From Bacteroidales bacterium UBA6267 (GTDB lineage Bacteria > Bacteroidota > Bacteroidia > Bacteroidales > UBA1556): a DNA stretch of 64,000 nt. Shown here one piece after another: positions 33,699-42,000 of this stretch. How positions within the stretch are numbered: position 1 is the stretch's first letter; every line of letters begins with the position of its first letter. The translations under genes were made by a program, and so were the position numbers. The stretch is from NCBI GenBank assembly GCA_002440745.1, contig DJVB01000044.1, positions 75,375 through 139,374 on the forward strand. Reading direction: 5' to 3'. The notes under the pieces are model-generated. The model was not told the DNA's origin and made no database searches. It saw only the letters and a list, made by a program, of their open reading frames with translations.

Positions 33699-35027
33699 AT
33701 GATGTCTTTCTTTAAAAATATCGAAACGATTCGGATTGGTTCCTTAGAAATAAAAACGATCAATTTGTTTTTGTTTTTATTGACTTTAGCCATTATCATT
33801 GAGCGTGCTTTTATCATCGGTCATGACGTGAATGTGTATCTGTTTGCTTCCAAGCAAATACTCAATGGTGAGGATATTTATTCCGGTAATCCTTATAATT
33901 TTTATCTCTATAGCCCATTATTTGCGCTGATATTGAGTCCGTTGTCCTTTCTTAATATGAATGTGGCAAGGGTTTTCTTTGCTTTGCTCAATCTGTTTCT
34001 CACCCTACGTATGTGGCAGATTTTGCTAAAGCTTACCCGACAGTCTGTTTCTTTGACTAATCGGCAAATCAAGTTATGGAATTTGTTTGTTTTTGTTATT
34101 TCTATTGGATTTTTAATGCACAATATCAACCTTGGCCAAATCACTATTTTGATTTTATGGCTCACCATTGAGTCGCTTTATCAAGTTTTATTTAAAAAAC
34201 GACTTTGGCTTGGTGCCATTTTATTGGTAATGGGAATCAATATCAAGATTATTCCACTCTTAGCTCTGTTTTATATTTTTGTGAAAGGGAGATTTAAAGC
34301 TTCTTTTCTTGTCGGTGGATTTGTTGTGATAAGCCTGTTTTTACCGTCAGTTTTTATCGGATTCAACTATAATAATACGCTTTTAGAAAATTGGGCGCAG
34401 ACCATCAATCCGGGTAAGGAAAAATATGTGTTTGAGAACAATGGCGGCACTCAGTCTTTAAATGCGGTCCTTCCGGCCTACTTCTATGATTTCAACGACC
34501 GACAAGAAGCCCCTGCAGGTTTGCCGCGCTTAATATATTCCGTTGATTATCACGTATTAGTAGTTGTTCTTCAGGGTCTTCGTTTGCTTTTTGTGGGAAT
34601 TATGGTTTGGGTTGTTCTGATGCAAAACCGCAAGAAAAATCCCAACTCACTTTTTTTCCTTCATCAACTTGGGCTTTTAGGTTTAACCACCGCGATAATT
34701 TTTCCACATCAGCAAAAATACGCCATGCTCTATTTTGTGCCGGCTGGTGCTTACATGATTTTATTTATCTTGGGGGTTGTTTATAATCTTAGTCAAACTT
34801 CTGTGAAACTGAAACTTACTGCATTTTTTGCCGCATTATTGATGTGGATTCTCGCTACAATGGGAAGGGATGTTTATGGCGATTTAATGGTCAATATATC
34901 AGATTATTATCATTTTGTCGGAGTGAATAATTTGATATTTTTTGTTTTTCTTTTATGTATTCAACCTGAAACCATTCTTAAAATCTTCGATAAACCTGCA
35001 AATTTGAGTAAAGATGAAATTGACTGA
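33699..35027 (+). CDS. GT87/DUF2029-like polytopic membrane glycosyltransferase
   Basis: A 442-residue integral membrane protein with roughly ten hydrophobic helices. The N-terminal region has 'IGHDVNVYLFASKQILNGEDIYSG' (quoted in part) followed by 'NFYLYSPLFALILSPLSFL', the arrangement seen in GT87 mannosyltransferase-like (DUF2029) proteins, where an early acidic residue after helix one is catalytic. The donor would be a polyprenyl-phosphate sugar and the acceptor an envelope glycan (family knowledge). A second ATG lies one codon further. It overlaps the next gene by 14 bases. Confidence 0.65.
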   Translation: MMSFFKNIETIRIGSLEIKTINLFLFLLTLAIIIERAFIIGHDVNVYLFASKQILNGEDIYSGNPYNFYLYSPLFALILSPLSFLNMNVARVFFALLNLFLTLRMWQILLKLTRQSVSLTNRQIKLWNLFVFVISIGFLMHNINLGQITILILWLTIESLYQVLFKKRLWLGAILLVMGINIKIIPLLALFYIFVKGRFKASFLVGGFVVISLFLPSVFIGFNYNNTLLENWAQTINPGKEKYVFENNGGTQSLNAVLPAYFYDFNDRQEAPAGLPRLIYSVDYHVLVVVLQGLRLLFVGIMVWVVLMQNRKKNPNSLFFLHQLGLLGLTTAIIFPHQQKYAMLYFVPAGAYMILFILGVVYNLSQTSVKLKLTAFFAALLMWILATMGRDVYGDLMVNISDYYHFVGVNNLIFFVFLLCIQPETILKIFDKPANLSKDEID

Positions 35028-35511
35028 AAAAGACAGGCAAGAACTTAAACTTCAATGCCGAATGGGATATATAATTGGAGGGTTGTTTGTTTTACTACTA
35101 CTTTCATTTTTCCTATTCTATCATTTTGTGTTAAACTATTTTACAGAATTACAGTGGATTATACTGATTCCAACAGCCATATTTATTGGAGGTTTTTTAA
35201 TCATGTTTTTGATTAATCGCAAGTACTATATTGATTTAAGAAACGAACGGAAGGAAATTATTTTGAAGGTTTTGGATCAGAAAATTGAAACCAAAGATTA
35301 TGAGCCCGGTTCCGGTGGACGCTATCGGGAAATGAACTCTTTTATGCGATATGATTTCATAGTGGATAATGTGCGTTATCGTGTTGATAAGGAGCTTTTT
35401 GAAAAATGCGAAGAGGGTGAAATGATAGAATTTAATTCTGCTAAAACAAGTAATCACCTGCTGGGCATCACAAAATCACAGAGGGGAATTAGAAAGGAAG
35501 GGAAAATCTAA
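35014..35511 (+). CDS. Membrane protein of unknown function, 165 residues
   Basis: Not recognised. Two membrane helices are evident (about 17-39 and 45-66), and the following cytosolic part (about 70-165) is charged. It starts inside the end of the GT87-like gene, so the two are cotranscribed and may act together in the membrane. Confidence 0.65.
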   Translation: MKLTEKDRQELKLQCRMGYIIGGLFVLLLLSFFLFYHFVLNYFTELQWIILIPTAIFIGGFLIMFLINRKYYIDLRNERKEIILKVLDQKIETKDYEPGSGGRYREMNSFMRYDFIVDNVRYRVDKELFEKCEEGEMIEFNSAKTSNHLLGITKSQRGIRKEGKI

Positions 35512-35551
35512 TACTTATCATTTCTTTATTATAAATTCAATTTCAAAGAGT

Positions 35552-35559
35552 TATATTTG
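35552..35559 (+). promoter_or_regulatory. -7 promoter element for the 237-residue protein gene
   Basis: TATATTTG, an exact TAnnTTTG match, 29 bases upstream of the start. Confidence 0.5.
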
Positions 35560-35587
35560 CAGTCCAAACCCATCAAACCTTTTAGAC

Positions 35588-36301
35588 ATGAGTAAAAACT
35601 TTCAATTCGAATCATTTAGCATCATTACTAAGGAAGAACGCGTGCAGTCGCTTTCTCACAGTATCATTCCCAACACCTTTGCCCTCGAAATCATCACACC
35701 TTTGCCCGGTTATTATGGCGCTGAGTACTTGATTAGTCGTGAAATTCCGGGGCATGTCATCCTTATGACTAAAGATTATCTTCATTTTGAAGAATTTTAC
35801 CGCTTGCTTCGTAAAATGAAAGCTTACTTGAATTTTAGTTTTGATGCCAGCCTTTCAAGTGTCGAAATTCATAATCACCGTTTTCATGGAATTCGGGTAA
35901 GAGATATCGACAGTTATCAAAACCTTGGTGAGCTTCAAAGAGCCTTTGCTTCTGAAGGTATTCTAATGGCTAAACCGCGAAAGGTGACCGATTTAGCTTT
36001 GATTCGTATCAAAAAATTCTTAAGGCTTAGCAGTGAGGTTGAGGGTGTTTATCACGACCGTGAAACCACTGATTATCACTATGTTGTTATACAAAATTCG
36101 GTTTCTTGGAAGCTCTTCGAAAAAGTAACCCATCGCATCCGTAATAATCATCCTGAGTTGAAATACGATGTAGCTTTGGGGGTATTATTTCGCAGCGGAG
36201 ATTTGCAGGATGTAATACGAATTTATGGTGAAAATTTATCTCTGAAAACTTTGCAAGACATACAATATCAGTATATTAAAGCTCTTTCAGAACATATATA
36301 G
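35588..36301 (+). CDS. Conserved-looking cytoplasmic protein, 237 residues
   Basis: Not recognised. There is no signal peptide or membrane helix. Residues 1-130 are mixed alpha/beta with 'SIITKEERVQSLSH' and 'EIHNHRFHGIRVRDI'; the C-terminal part is basic with 'RIRNNHPELKYDVALGVLF'. It has its own promoter and lies just upstream of a tRNA gene. Confidence 0.6.
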   Translation: MSKNFQFESFSIITKEERVQSLSHSIIPNTFALEIITPLPGYYGAEYLISREIPGHVILMTKDYLHFEEFYRLLRKMKAYLNFSFDASLSSVEIHNHRFHGIRVRDIDSYQNLGELQRAFASEGILMAKPRKVTDLALIRIKKFLRLSSEVEGVYHDRETTDYHYVVIQNSVSWKLFEKVTHRIRNNHPELKYDVALGVLFRSGDLQDVIRIYGENLSLKTLQDIQYQYIKALSEHI

Positions 36302-36407
36302 TTTTTCTAAGGCTAACTTTCAGAGCGTATATTTTTTCTACTACACCATTAGCTTTTTGAGCTTTGTGGGTTGTGAAAATGGTTGCAAAAACACTATTAG
36401 AATTTGT

Positions 36408-36415
36408 TACCTTTG
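36408..36415 (+). promoter_or_regulatory. -7 promoter element for tRNA-Arg
   Basis: TACCTTTG, an exact TAnnTTTG match, 13 bases before the tRNA 5' end. A TTG about 23 bases further upstream could be part of the -33 element. Confidence 0.5.
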
Positions 36416-36427
36416 CCGCCCAATTTA

Positions 36428-36499
36428 GGCCCCATAGTTCAATGGATAGAATTTCAGATTCCGGTTCTGACGATTTGGGTTCGAGTCCCGATGGGGTCA
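36428..36499 (+). tRNA. tRNA-Arg (anticodon CCG)
   Basis: A full cloverleaf is readable. The acceptor arm GGCCCCA pairs with TGGGGTC (one G-T pair) and has discriminator A. The D arm is GTTC/GAAT around AATGGATA. The anticodon stem TCAGA/TCTGA encloses the loop TTCCGGT, giving anticodon CCG. The variable region is short, and the T arm is TTGGG/CCCGA around TTCGAGT. No 3' CCA is encoded. It decodes CGG arginine codons. Confidence 0.93.
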
Positions 36500-36506
36500 C
36501 TAAGAG

Positions 36507-36533
36507 AGCAATTTATAAAAATTGCTTTTTTTG
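36507..36533 (+). terminator. Intrinsic terminator after tRNA-Arg
   Basis: AGCAATTT pairs with AAATTGCT around ATAA and is followed by seven T. Confidence 0.8.
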
Positions 36534-36596
36534 TTTGAATTATTGAGATTATAGAAATGATAGATTCTCTTAAAAAATTATGCTTTGCGGAGCTTT

Positions 36597-37721
36597 CTAC
36601 TGCATTTTATTGGCATATTCTTTTCTGTTTAATTTATTATTTCTCAAGTCGATATATTTTTTTTCCGCATAATATTCCCTCATGATTTGGTTAAAAGTTT
36701 CCTCAACTGAAATAATTTTCTCAGCTAAGTAAGCATTCGTGCCGGCAAAGGAAAATCCATTATCAAAATTTCCTTCAGCTGCATTGAACAAAGCTTCGGC
36801 TATACAAAACGGGACTTTCTTATAATCACAAGTTTTTAAGCATTTCCACGGACAGTTTACAGGTTTTGTTTTTCCATTTTGAATATCTTTTACAAAATCA
36901 TTAGTTATAACTCTTCCCGGCAAACCAACCGGACTGTCAATCAGGGTGATATCGTTTTTTGTACTTTTAATATAATTTAGTTTGAACTTTTCGGAAACAT
37001 CACATTCATTAGTAGTAACGAATCTTGTACCCATTTTCACTCCTTTGGCTCCTGCTTCCATCACTTCATAAATATCTTTTCCTGTATAAACTCCTCCTCC
37101 GGCTATTACGGGTATTTCAATATTGTATTGATATTCAAACGCTTCTATTTCTTTAACAGTTTCCTTTACTATTTTTATCAATGAATTTTGTGGTAATAGA
37201 ACATCCTCTTTTTTGAACGCTACATGACCACCACAAAGTGGCCCTTCCACCACAATCGCGTCTGGCACTCTATCATATTTCTCCGACCAATATTTAAAAA
37301 TGAGTTTGGCTGCTCGCGCCGACGACACTTTAGGAACAAATTTGGTCTGAGAGTTTTCTATCCCTTCAGGCAGCTTCAAGAATAATCCGGCACCAACAAA
37401 TACGATGTCCACTTTTTCTTCAATAGAAATGTGCAAAAGATCCTCGAAGTCGGTAACTGCCAACATAATATTTACGCCTATTACACCCGCAGTTTTTTCT
37501 CTGGCCTTTCTTATTTCCTTCCGTAAAGCGATTTTATTGCTTTCTCTAAAATTTTTTCGGTATCCCGGTACTTTCATACCAATTCCAACAGCCGAAATTA
37601 CGCCAATTCCACCCTCGTTTGCTACAGCAGATGCAAGTCCCGACAATGAAACACAAACACCCATTCCTCCTTGAATTATTGGCAATTCCACCTTTAATCC
37701 TCCTATATTTAATGGTTTCAT
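36597..37721 (-). CDS. Nitronate monooxygenase-like (2-nitropropane dioxygenase family) flavoprotein
   Basis: A 374-residue FMN-binding TIM-barrel protein. Family blocks are 'PIIQGGMGVCVSLSGLA' at the N-terminus, 'IVVEGPLCGGHVAF' (with a candidate active-site His), 'IPVIAGGGVYTGKDI' and 'GAKGVKMGTRFVTTNECDVS', which bind the FMN phosphate. Enzymes of this family oxidise nitronates, but many members are unassigned; a role in lipid metabolism like FabK is another possibility. I use the ATG at 37721 because a -7 element at 37772 leaves no room for the longer form. Confidence 0.8.
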   Translation of the reverse strand: MKPLNIGGLKVELPIIQGGMGVCVSLSGLASAVANEGGIGVISAVGIGMKVPGYRKNFRESNKIALRKEIRKAREKTAGVIGVNIMLAVTDFEDLLHISIEEKVDIVFVGAGLFLKLPEGIENSQTKFVPKVSSARAAKLIFKYWSEKYDRVPDAIVVEGPLCGGHVAFKKEDVLLPQNSLIKIVKETVKEIEAFEYQYNIEIPVIAGGGVYTGKDIYEVMEAGAKGVKMGTRFVTTNECDVSEKFKLNYIKSTKNDITLIDSPVGLPGRVITNDFVKDIQNGKTKPVNCPWKCLKTCDYKKVPFCIAEALFNAAEGNFDNGFSFAGTNAYLAEKIISVEETFNQIMREYYAEKKYIDLRNNKLNRKEYANKMQ

Positions 37722-37771
37722 ATCTAATACAATTGTTTGAATTTGAATAAATATAATTATGAATAACACGA

Positions 37772-37779
37772 CAAAACTA
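37772..37779 (-). promoter_or_regulatory. -7 promoter element for the NMO-like gene
   Basis: Reads TAGTTTTG on the minus strand, an exact TAnnTTTG match, 51 bases upstream of the ATG at 37721 and only three from the alternative start at 37769. Confidence 0.45.
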
Positions 37780-37874
37780 ATTCAAGGATTTGGGGTTCGA
37801 TAGAAAAAGGGATTTTCGAAATAAATTGGGGATAAAAACCGTTTTTGGGGGTCAAAAATGGAATATAGGGGCGA

Positions 37875-38726
37875 TTAATTTAGTCGATTAAACTTTTCTT
37901 TAAAGACATCAATATATTTTTGTGATACTAAAGCCGGAAAATCCACCCCATTGAAGAATAATTTATAGCCTAAAGAATTTCCCTCCACTTCGATTATTCG
38001 ATTGGTATTTATTATGAATGATCTATGACATTTTAAAATAAAATCAAATTTTGATAACAACTCTTCAACGTTTTTGAGTGAACTTCGTATCATTTGATTT
38101 TTAACAGCACCATCCCTTTCAAAAAATACTTCGATATAATTGTCGGCAGCTCGAATCAAAATTAGTGAACCTGCTTTAATGATTAGATTGTCGTTTTTAT
38201 ACTCTGAAACAAGATGGATTAAACTCTCTTTAAGCGTTTCATTTTCAATAAGTTTACTGTTCATCTTTCGCGCAGTTAACAGATGATCGCGCAGCAACCT
38301 ATTATGATTGATAATTATTAAAGTGGCCACAGGTATAAAACCTAAGAACAATATCTTACCAATGTCCATAATATCTAATATTATGATTCCGAACATCTTA
38401 GAATAAAAAAGATAGTAGTTCACCGAAATTGTCAACATCGACCAGATATTCCAAATTATCTCACGTTTAATATTCCACACACTTGTGTCAAATAATTTTG
38501 GAAAAAGACTTGGTAGTATTATCAAATTGATTGTAAGTATGATAAATGTTGAAGCAACCAATCCTGCAAAAAGATAAATTATCTCCTTTTTGGAAAAGGA
38601 GCTTATTTCTAACGGTTGAAAAATCAAAATGAAACCTAAAACACCAAGGCTTATAAAAAGGATAATTTTGGAATTATGTCTTAAATCATCATTAAAAGGA
38701 TAGGATTTCTTTAAAAAATTAAGCAT
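37875..38726 (-). CDS. Membrane-anchored LytTR transcriptional regulator
   Basis: A 283-residue protein with four membrane helices (about 21-38, 50-71, 89-108, 120-139), a short linker helix (about 141-175) and a LytTR DNA-binding domain (about 180-280) with the signature 'CHRSFIIN' at 233-240. There is no receiver domain, so it is not a classic response regulator; the membrane part probably senses the signal directly or through a partner. The upstream 482-base gap may hold its targets. No sensor kinase gene is adjacent. Confidence 0.85.
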   Translation of the reverse strand: MLNFLKKSYPFNDDLRHNSKIILFISLGVLGFILIFQPLEISSFSKKEIIYLFAGLVASTFIILTINLIILPSLFPKLFDTSVWNIKREIIWNIWSMLTISVNYYLFYSKMFGIIILDIMDIGKILFLGFIPVATLIIINHNRLLRDHLLTARKMNSKLIENETLKESLIHLVSEYKNDNLIIKAGSLILIRAADNYIEVFFERDGAVKNQMIRSSLKNVEELLSKFDFILKCHRSFIINTNRIIEVEGNSLGYKLFFNGVDFPALVSQKYIDVFKEKFNRLN

Positions 38727-39175
38727 ATTTCCAGTTTAGATTTATTTGTAAATTCAAAGCTTTTTGCCATGATGTATATTGCAAAGATAGGCCAATCATA
38801 TAAGGAAACTTCAATTATTGCTATAAATATGGACTTGACATAATTAAAAGTCGGCATTTGGTTTTAAAACTCTAATTTATAATCGTTTGAAAGTTCAAGA
38901 TAGTTCCCAACCTCATATTACCTAATATATCGCTTGTTTTTTGTGATTTAATTGTGTAAAAGCTAAAATCTACCAAATATATAGGATAATTATAGTATAA
39001 TCAGGAATTTACCTAATAGCACCTTAGTTTTAATGAGCTGTTCATAGAGCAAAATCATACATTAATAAAAGGGACGCTATTCGATTTAAAAACTTAAAAA
39101 GAACCGAAAAACTTGTCATTTTGCTTTCTGCAATTTGCTCGGTAAGAGTTTAATTTTCATTTCAACCTATTATTC
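38727..39175. other. Intergenic region between the divergent LytTR and BaiN-like genes
   Basis: No gene. It holds the LytTR gene's -7 element (38782-38789, TATCTTTG on the minus strand) and a ten-base direct repeat TTACCTAATA at 38918-38927 and 39009-39018, which could be regulator sites but might be chance in AT-rich DNA. Confidence 0.35.
38782..38789 (-). promoter_or_regulatory. -7 promoter element for the LytTR gene
   Basis: Reads TATCTTTG on the minus strand, an exact TAnnTTTG match, 56 bases upstream of the start. Confidence 0.45.
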
Positions 39176-39183
39176 TATTTTTG
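39176..39183 (+). promoter_or_regulatory. -7 promoter element for the BaiN-like gene
   Basis: TATTTTTG, an exact TAnnTTTG match, 26 bases upstream of the start. Confidence 0.5.
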
Positions 39184-39208
39184 CAGCATAAATTGGCTTT
39201 TTTGGACT

Positions 39209-40462
39209 ATGGATATTTACGATGTAATTGTGGTTGGAGCCGGTCCTGCCGGTATTCTTGCTGCCGGTTCTGCTGCAAAGTTGGGGGCTAAAGTATTGAT
39301 TTTGGAAAAAATGTCGTCTGTTGGCCGAAAACTGCTGATTACGGGCAAAGGGCGATGCAATGTTACGAATGGAGCCTCGGCTTCTGATTTCCTTTCCCAT
39401 GTTTATCCTGATAGTCGCTTTCTCCGACCTGCTTTGTCGGAATTCAACTCAAATGATATTATTCAACTTCTTGACAATCATGGCGTACAGGTAGTTGAAG
39501 GGCCAAATAATCGATATTTTCCAGCATCAGATAAAGCTGCGGATGTCCTCAAAGCATTGCTAAATTGGGTGAATAATTTTCCTATCGACTTAAAAGTGAA
39601 CTCACGTGTGACAAAAATTGTGGTCGAAGATGGAACGGTCAAAGGTGCGGAATTCAATGGTCAGGTATTCCCCACTAATGCAGTAATTATTGCCACCGGA
39701 GGTAAATCTTATCCTGCAACAGGTTCAACAGGAGATGGTTATGAGTTGGCTCGTCAGCTTGGACACTCTATCGTAAAACCTATTCCGGCACTTGTCCCCT
39801 TAGAAACTAAAGGTTCGGTTGTCAGACAGTTGCAAGGCCTCAATCTAACTGATATTAAGGCAATAGCATGGGTAAACAATCGTAAAGTTTGGGAGACTCG
39901 TGGCGAAATGATTTTTACTCATTTTGGATTGTCCGGCCCTGCAATTCTGACTCTAAGTCGTTTTGTTGTCAATCCGCTTCAAAACGGTGACTTAGTGAAA
40001 ATTACCATAGATTTTTTCCCGGATTCCGACGATCAATCTTTGGATAAAAAACTGCAAAATGATATTAATACTCACGGTAGGAAAAAGATTATCAACATGT
40101 TACATTTGTGGTTGCCGGCTTCATTAGTGCCTGTCTTTATGGCAAAATTAGAGCTTGACGATACCAAAGAAGCTCATCAAATCACCGGAAAAGAGAGGAA
40201 AAACATAGTTGGACTTCTTAAATCATTTCCTCTTGAAATTTCTCATAATAGATCCTTTAAAGATGCAATTATCACTGCCGGTGGGGTTTCGACAAAGGAA
40301 ATCAATCAAAAAACTATGGAATCAAAATTAGTAAGAGGACTCTTTTTTGCCGGAGAAATCATCGACATAGATGCCGACACAGGGGGCTATAATCTGCAGA
40401 TAGCTTATTCAACCGGTTGGTTGGCTGGCTTGAAAGCGGCAAAAGCAAGAATTTCCGAATAG
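39209..40462 (+). CDS. BaiN/HI0933-like FAD-dependent oxidoreductase
   Basis: A 417-residue flavoprotein. The dinucleotide motif GAGPAG (10-15) binds FAD, and 'GRKLLITGKGRCNVTNG' (near residue 45), 'ATGGKSYPATGSTGDGY' and the C-terminal 'FFAGEIIDIDADTGGYNLQ' are the signatures of the YhiN/HI0933/BaiN family. BaiN of Clostridium works in bile acid 7-dehydroxylation, but most family members have no assigned substrate, so I give no symbol. Cytosolic. Confidence 0.85.
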   Translation: MDIYDVIVVGAGPAGILAAGSAAKLGAKVLILEKMSSVGRKLLITGKGRCNVTNGASASDFLSHVYPDSRFLRPALSEFNSNDIIQLLDNHGVQVVEGPNNRYFPASDKAADVLKALLNWVNNFPIDLKVNSRVTKIVVEDGTVKGAEFNGQVFPTNAVIIATGGKSYPATGSTGDGYELARQLGHSIVKPIPALVPLETKGSVVRQLQGLNLTDIKAIAWVNNRKVWETRGEMIFTHFGLSGPAILTLSRFVVNPLQNGDLVKITIDFFPDSDDQSLDKKLQNDINTHGRKKIINMLHLWLPASLVPVFMAKLELDDTKEAHQITGKERKNIVGLLKSFPLEISHNRSFKDAIITAGGVSTKEINQKTMESKLVRGLFFAGEIIDIDADTGGYNLQIAYSTGWLAGLKAAKARISE

Positions 40463-40549
40463 AATTTTTTCATTTCTAAAAATCTGTTAATTCAGTAACA
40501 AAATTACTGCATCAAAGTCTTAAGTTTATAATTATCAAATTTAAAGCTT

Positions 40550-40972
40550 ATGAAACAGATTACATTTTTTCGCAGAACAATGGTTTTTTCGCTTGCAGTT
40601 TTAGTACTAACTTTAGTATCATGCGAAAAGGAACCTTTAAATTCAATGGATAATTCTCCTGCTAAGTTCAGTCAGAATATCACCATTTCCCCCAACCAAT
40701 GGACTCCTTCAGTGGACAACGAATTTGAGAAGTCTTTTGTGATTGATTATCAACGTTTTGATGTCAATAGTTTGAATGTTAGTGATTTTGTCATTGGTGA
40801 TGTAGTAATTACTGATGGTTTTTCCTGGAAAGTTGAAGGTAACACATTGTTGCTCAGCTTGAAACAGCATCCAAAAGACAATGTACACATTCGCCTTGAA
40901 ATCACACCGGTCTTGCCTTTAGAAAAACATTGCAGTTGCTTAAAAAACGAAGACGAAAGATCGACCTTGTAA
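40550..40972 (+). CDS. Predicted lipoprotein, 140 residues
   Basis: Not recognised. A basic N-terminus and hydrophobic core lead to the lipobox 'TLVSC' (Cys at about 25). The mature part is beta-rich ('FSWKVEGNTLLLSL') and ends in a Cys/His stretch, 'EKHCSCLKNEDE'. It probably sits on a membrane facing the periplasm. It ends before a strong terminator. Confidence 0.7.
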   Translation: MKQITFFRRTMVFSLAVLVLTLVSCEKEPLNSMDNSPAKFSQNITISPNQWTPSVDNEFEKSFVIDYQRFDVNSLNVSDFVIGDVVITDGFSWKVEGNTLLLSLKQHPKDNVHIRLEITPVLPLEKHCSCLKNEDERSTL

Positions 40973-40991
40973 ATCATATATCCATATTTCC

Positions 40992-41027
40992 AACCCTTAA
41001 TCCCACCCGATTAAGGGTTTTTTTTTG
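40992..41027 (+). terminator. Intrinsic terminator after the 140-residue lipoprotein gene
   Basis: AACCCTTAATC pairs perfectly with GATTAAGGGTT (11 pairs) around a six-base loop, followed by a run of eight or more T. Confidence 0.9.
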
Positions 41028-41083
41028 GACAAGAAACGATTATTTTGAAATCAAAAAAAGATTTTGCTAATTGTAAAAAATAG

Positions 41084-41091
41084 TAATTTTG
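41084..41091 (+). promoter_or_regulatory. -7 promoter element for the Rpn-family gene
   Basis: TAATTTTG, an exact TAnnTTTG match, 18 bases before the ATG at 41110. It covers the alternative TTG start at 41089, which is therefore unlikely. Confidence 0.5.
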
Positions 41092-41109
41092 GCACAATTG
41101 AAATTTGCT

Positions 41110-41970
41110 ATGGTCGAGTTCAAAGAGAAATATATCAATCCTTTTACAGATTACGGATTCAAGCGGTTATTTGGCGAAGAGCCCAATAAAGATTTATTAA
41201 TGGATTTTTTAAGTGAGTTGCTCAGAGATGAATTGGGGCAAATTGTAGAATTGACCTATTTAAAGAACGAAAATCTTGGAACAACCGAATTGAACCGAAA
41301 GGCTGTTTTTGACTTATATTGCACCAACGAAAAAGGAGAGAAATTCATTGTGGAGTTGCAGAAAACAAAGCAAAAGTTTTTCAAAGACAGGACTTTATAT
41401 TATTCTACATTCCCTATCAGGGAACAAGCAGTTGTTGGAAGTGATTGGGATTTTGAACTTCAAAAAGTCTTTACGAGTGCAATTCTCGACTTTGTGTTCG
41501 ATGAAGACAAGAATGAACCTGAAAAATTTCGGTACGACGTGATGTTGACAGAGCAAGAAACCAAGAAAGTGTTTTACGACAAGTTGACCTTCATTTATTT
41601 GGAAATGCCTAAATTCGATAAGAAGGTTGATGAATTGGAAACACGTTTTGAAAAGTGGTTATTTGTATTGAAAAATTTGCACAAACTCGACCGTATACCA
41701 GATAATCTTCGCGAAAATATTTTTCTGAAGTTATTTGAAACTGCTGAGATTTCTAAGTTCAACCAGCAAGAGTATCAGGATTACGAAAACAGTTTGAAGT
41801 ATTATCGCGATTTGAAAAACTCTTTAGATACAGCAAGAGAAGAGGGAAAAATTGAAGGAAAAATTGAAATAGCGTTAGTAATGTTGAAAGACAACGAACC
41901 TATTTCAAAAATAATCAAATACACTGGGCTGACTGAAGACGAAATCAACCAAATAAAAATCAATTTGTAA
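41110..41970 (+). CDS. Rpn-family PD-(D/E)XK nuclease / putative transposase
   Basis: A 286-residue protein. The start 'KEKYINPFTDYGFKRLFG' is typical of the family. The nuclease core has Asp68 in 'AVFDLYC' and the E82-L-Q84 pair in 'FIVELQKTK', followed by 'SDWDFELQKVFTSAILDF' and a helical C-terminus with the repeat 'EGKIEGKIE' (about 247-255). Rpn proteins cut DNA and promote RecA-independent recombination in E. coli, and some protect against phage. There are no inverted repeats that would make it an insertion sequence. Confidence 0.85.
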   Translation: MVEFKEKYINPFTDYGFKRLFGEEPNKDLLMDFLSELLRDELGQIVELTYLKNENLGTTELNRKAVFDLYCTNEKGEKFIVELQKTKQKFFKDRTLYYSTFPIREQAVVGSDWDFELQKVFTSAILDFVFDEDKNEPEKFRYDVMLTEQETKKVFYDKLTFIYLEMPKFDKKVDELETRFEKWLFVLKNLHKLDRIPDNLRENIFLKLFETAEISKFNQQEYQDYENSLKYYRDLKNSLDTAREEGKIEGKIEIALVMLKDNEPISKIIKYTGLTEDEINQIKINL

Positions 41971-42000
41971 TATCGACTGTTTACGAAATTTACCATCAAA

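Noticed and set aside
33413..33817. Long minus-strand frame over the repeat tract upstream of the GT87-like gene
   Set aside because: Its translation is built from the degenerate repeat units (runs such as HGAWRKEHGARS) and overlaps the promoter and start of a real gene, so it is an artefact.
38918..39018. TTACCTAATA direct repeat as LytTR binding sites
   Set aside because: Ten-base repeats 91 bases apart are plausible by chance in this AT-rich gap and do not match the usual LytTR site spacing; noted only within the gap entry.
41110..41970. Rpn-family gene as an insertion sequence
   Set aside because: No inverted repeats or target duplications are visible at its ends, so only the gene is annotated.
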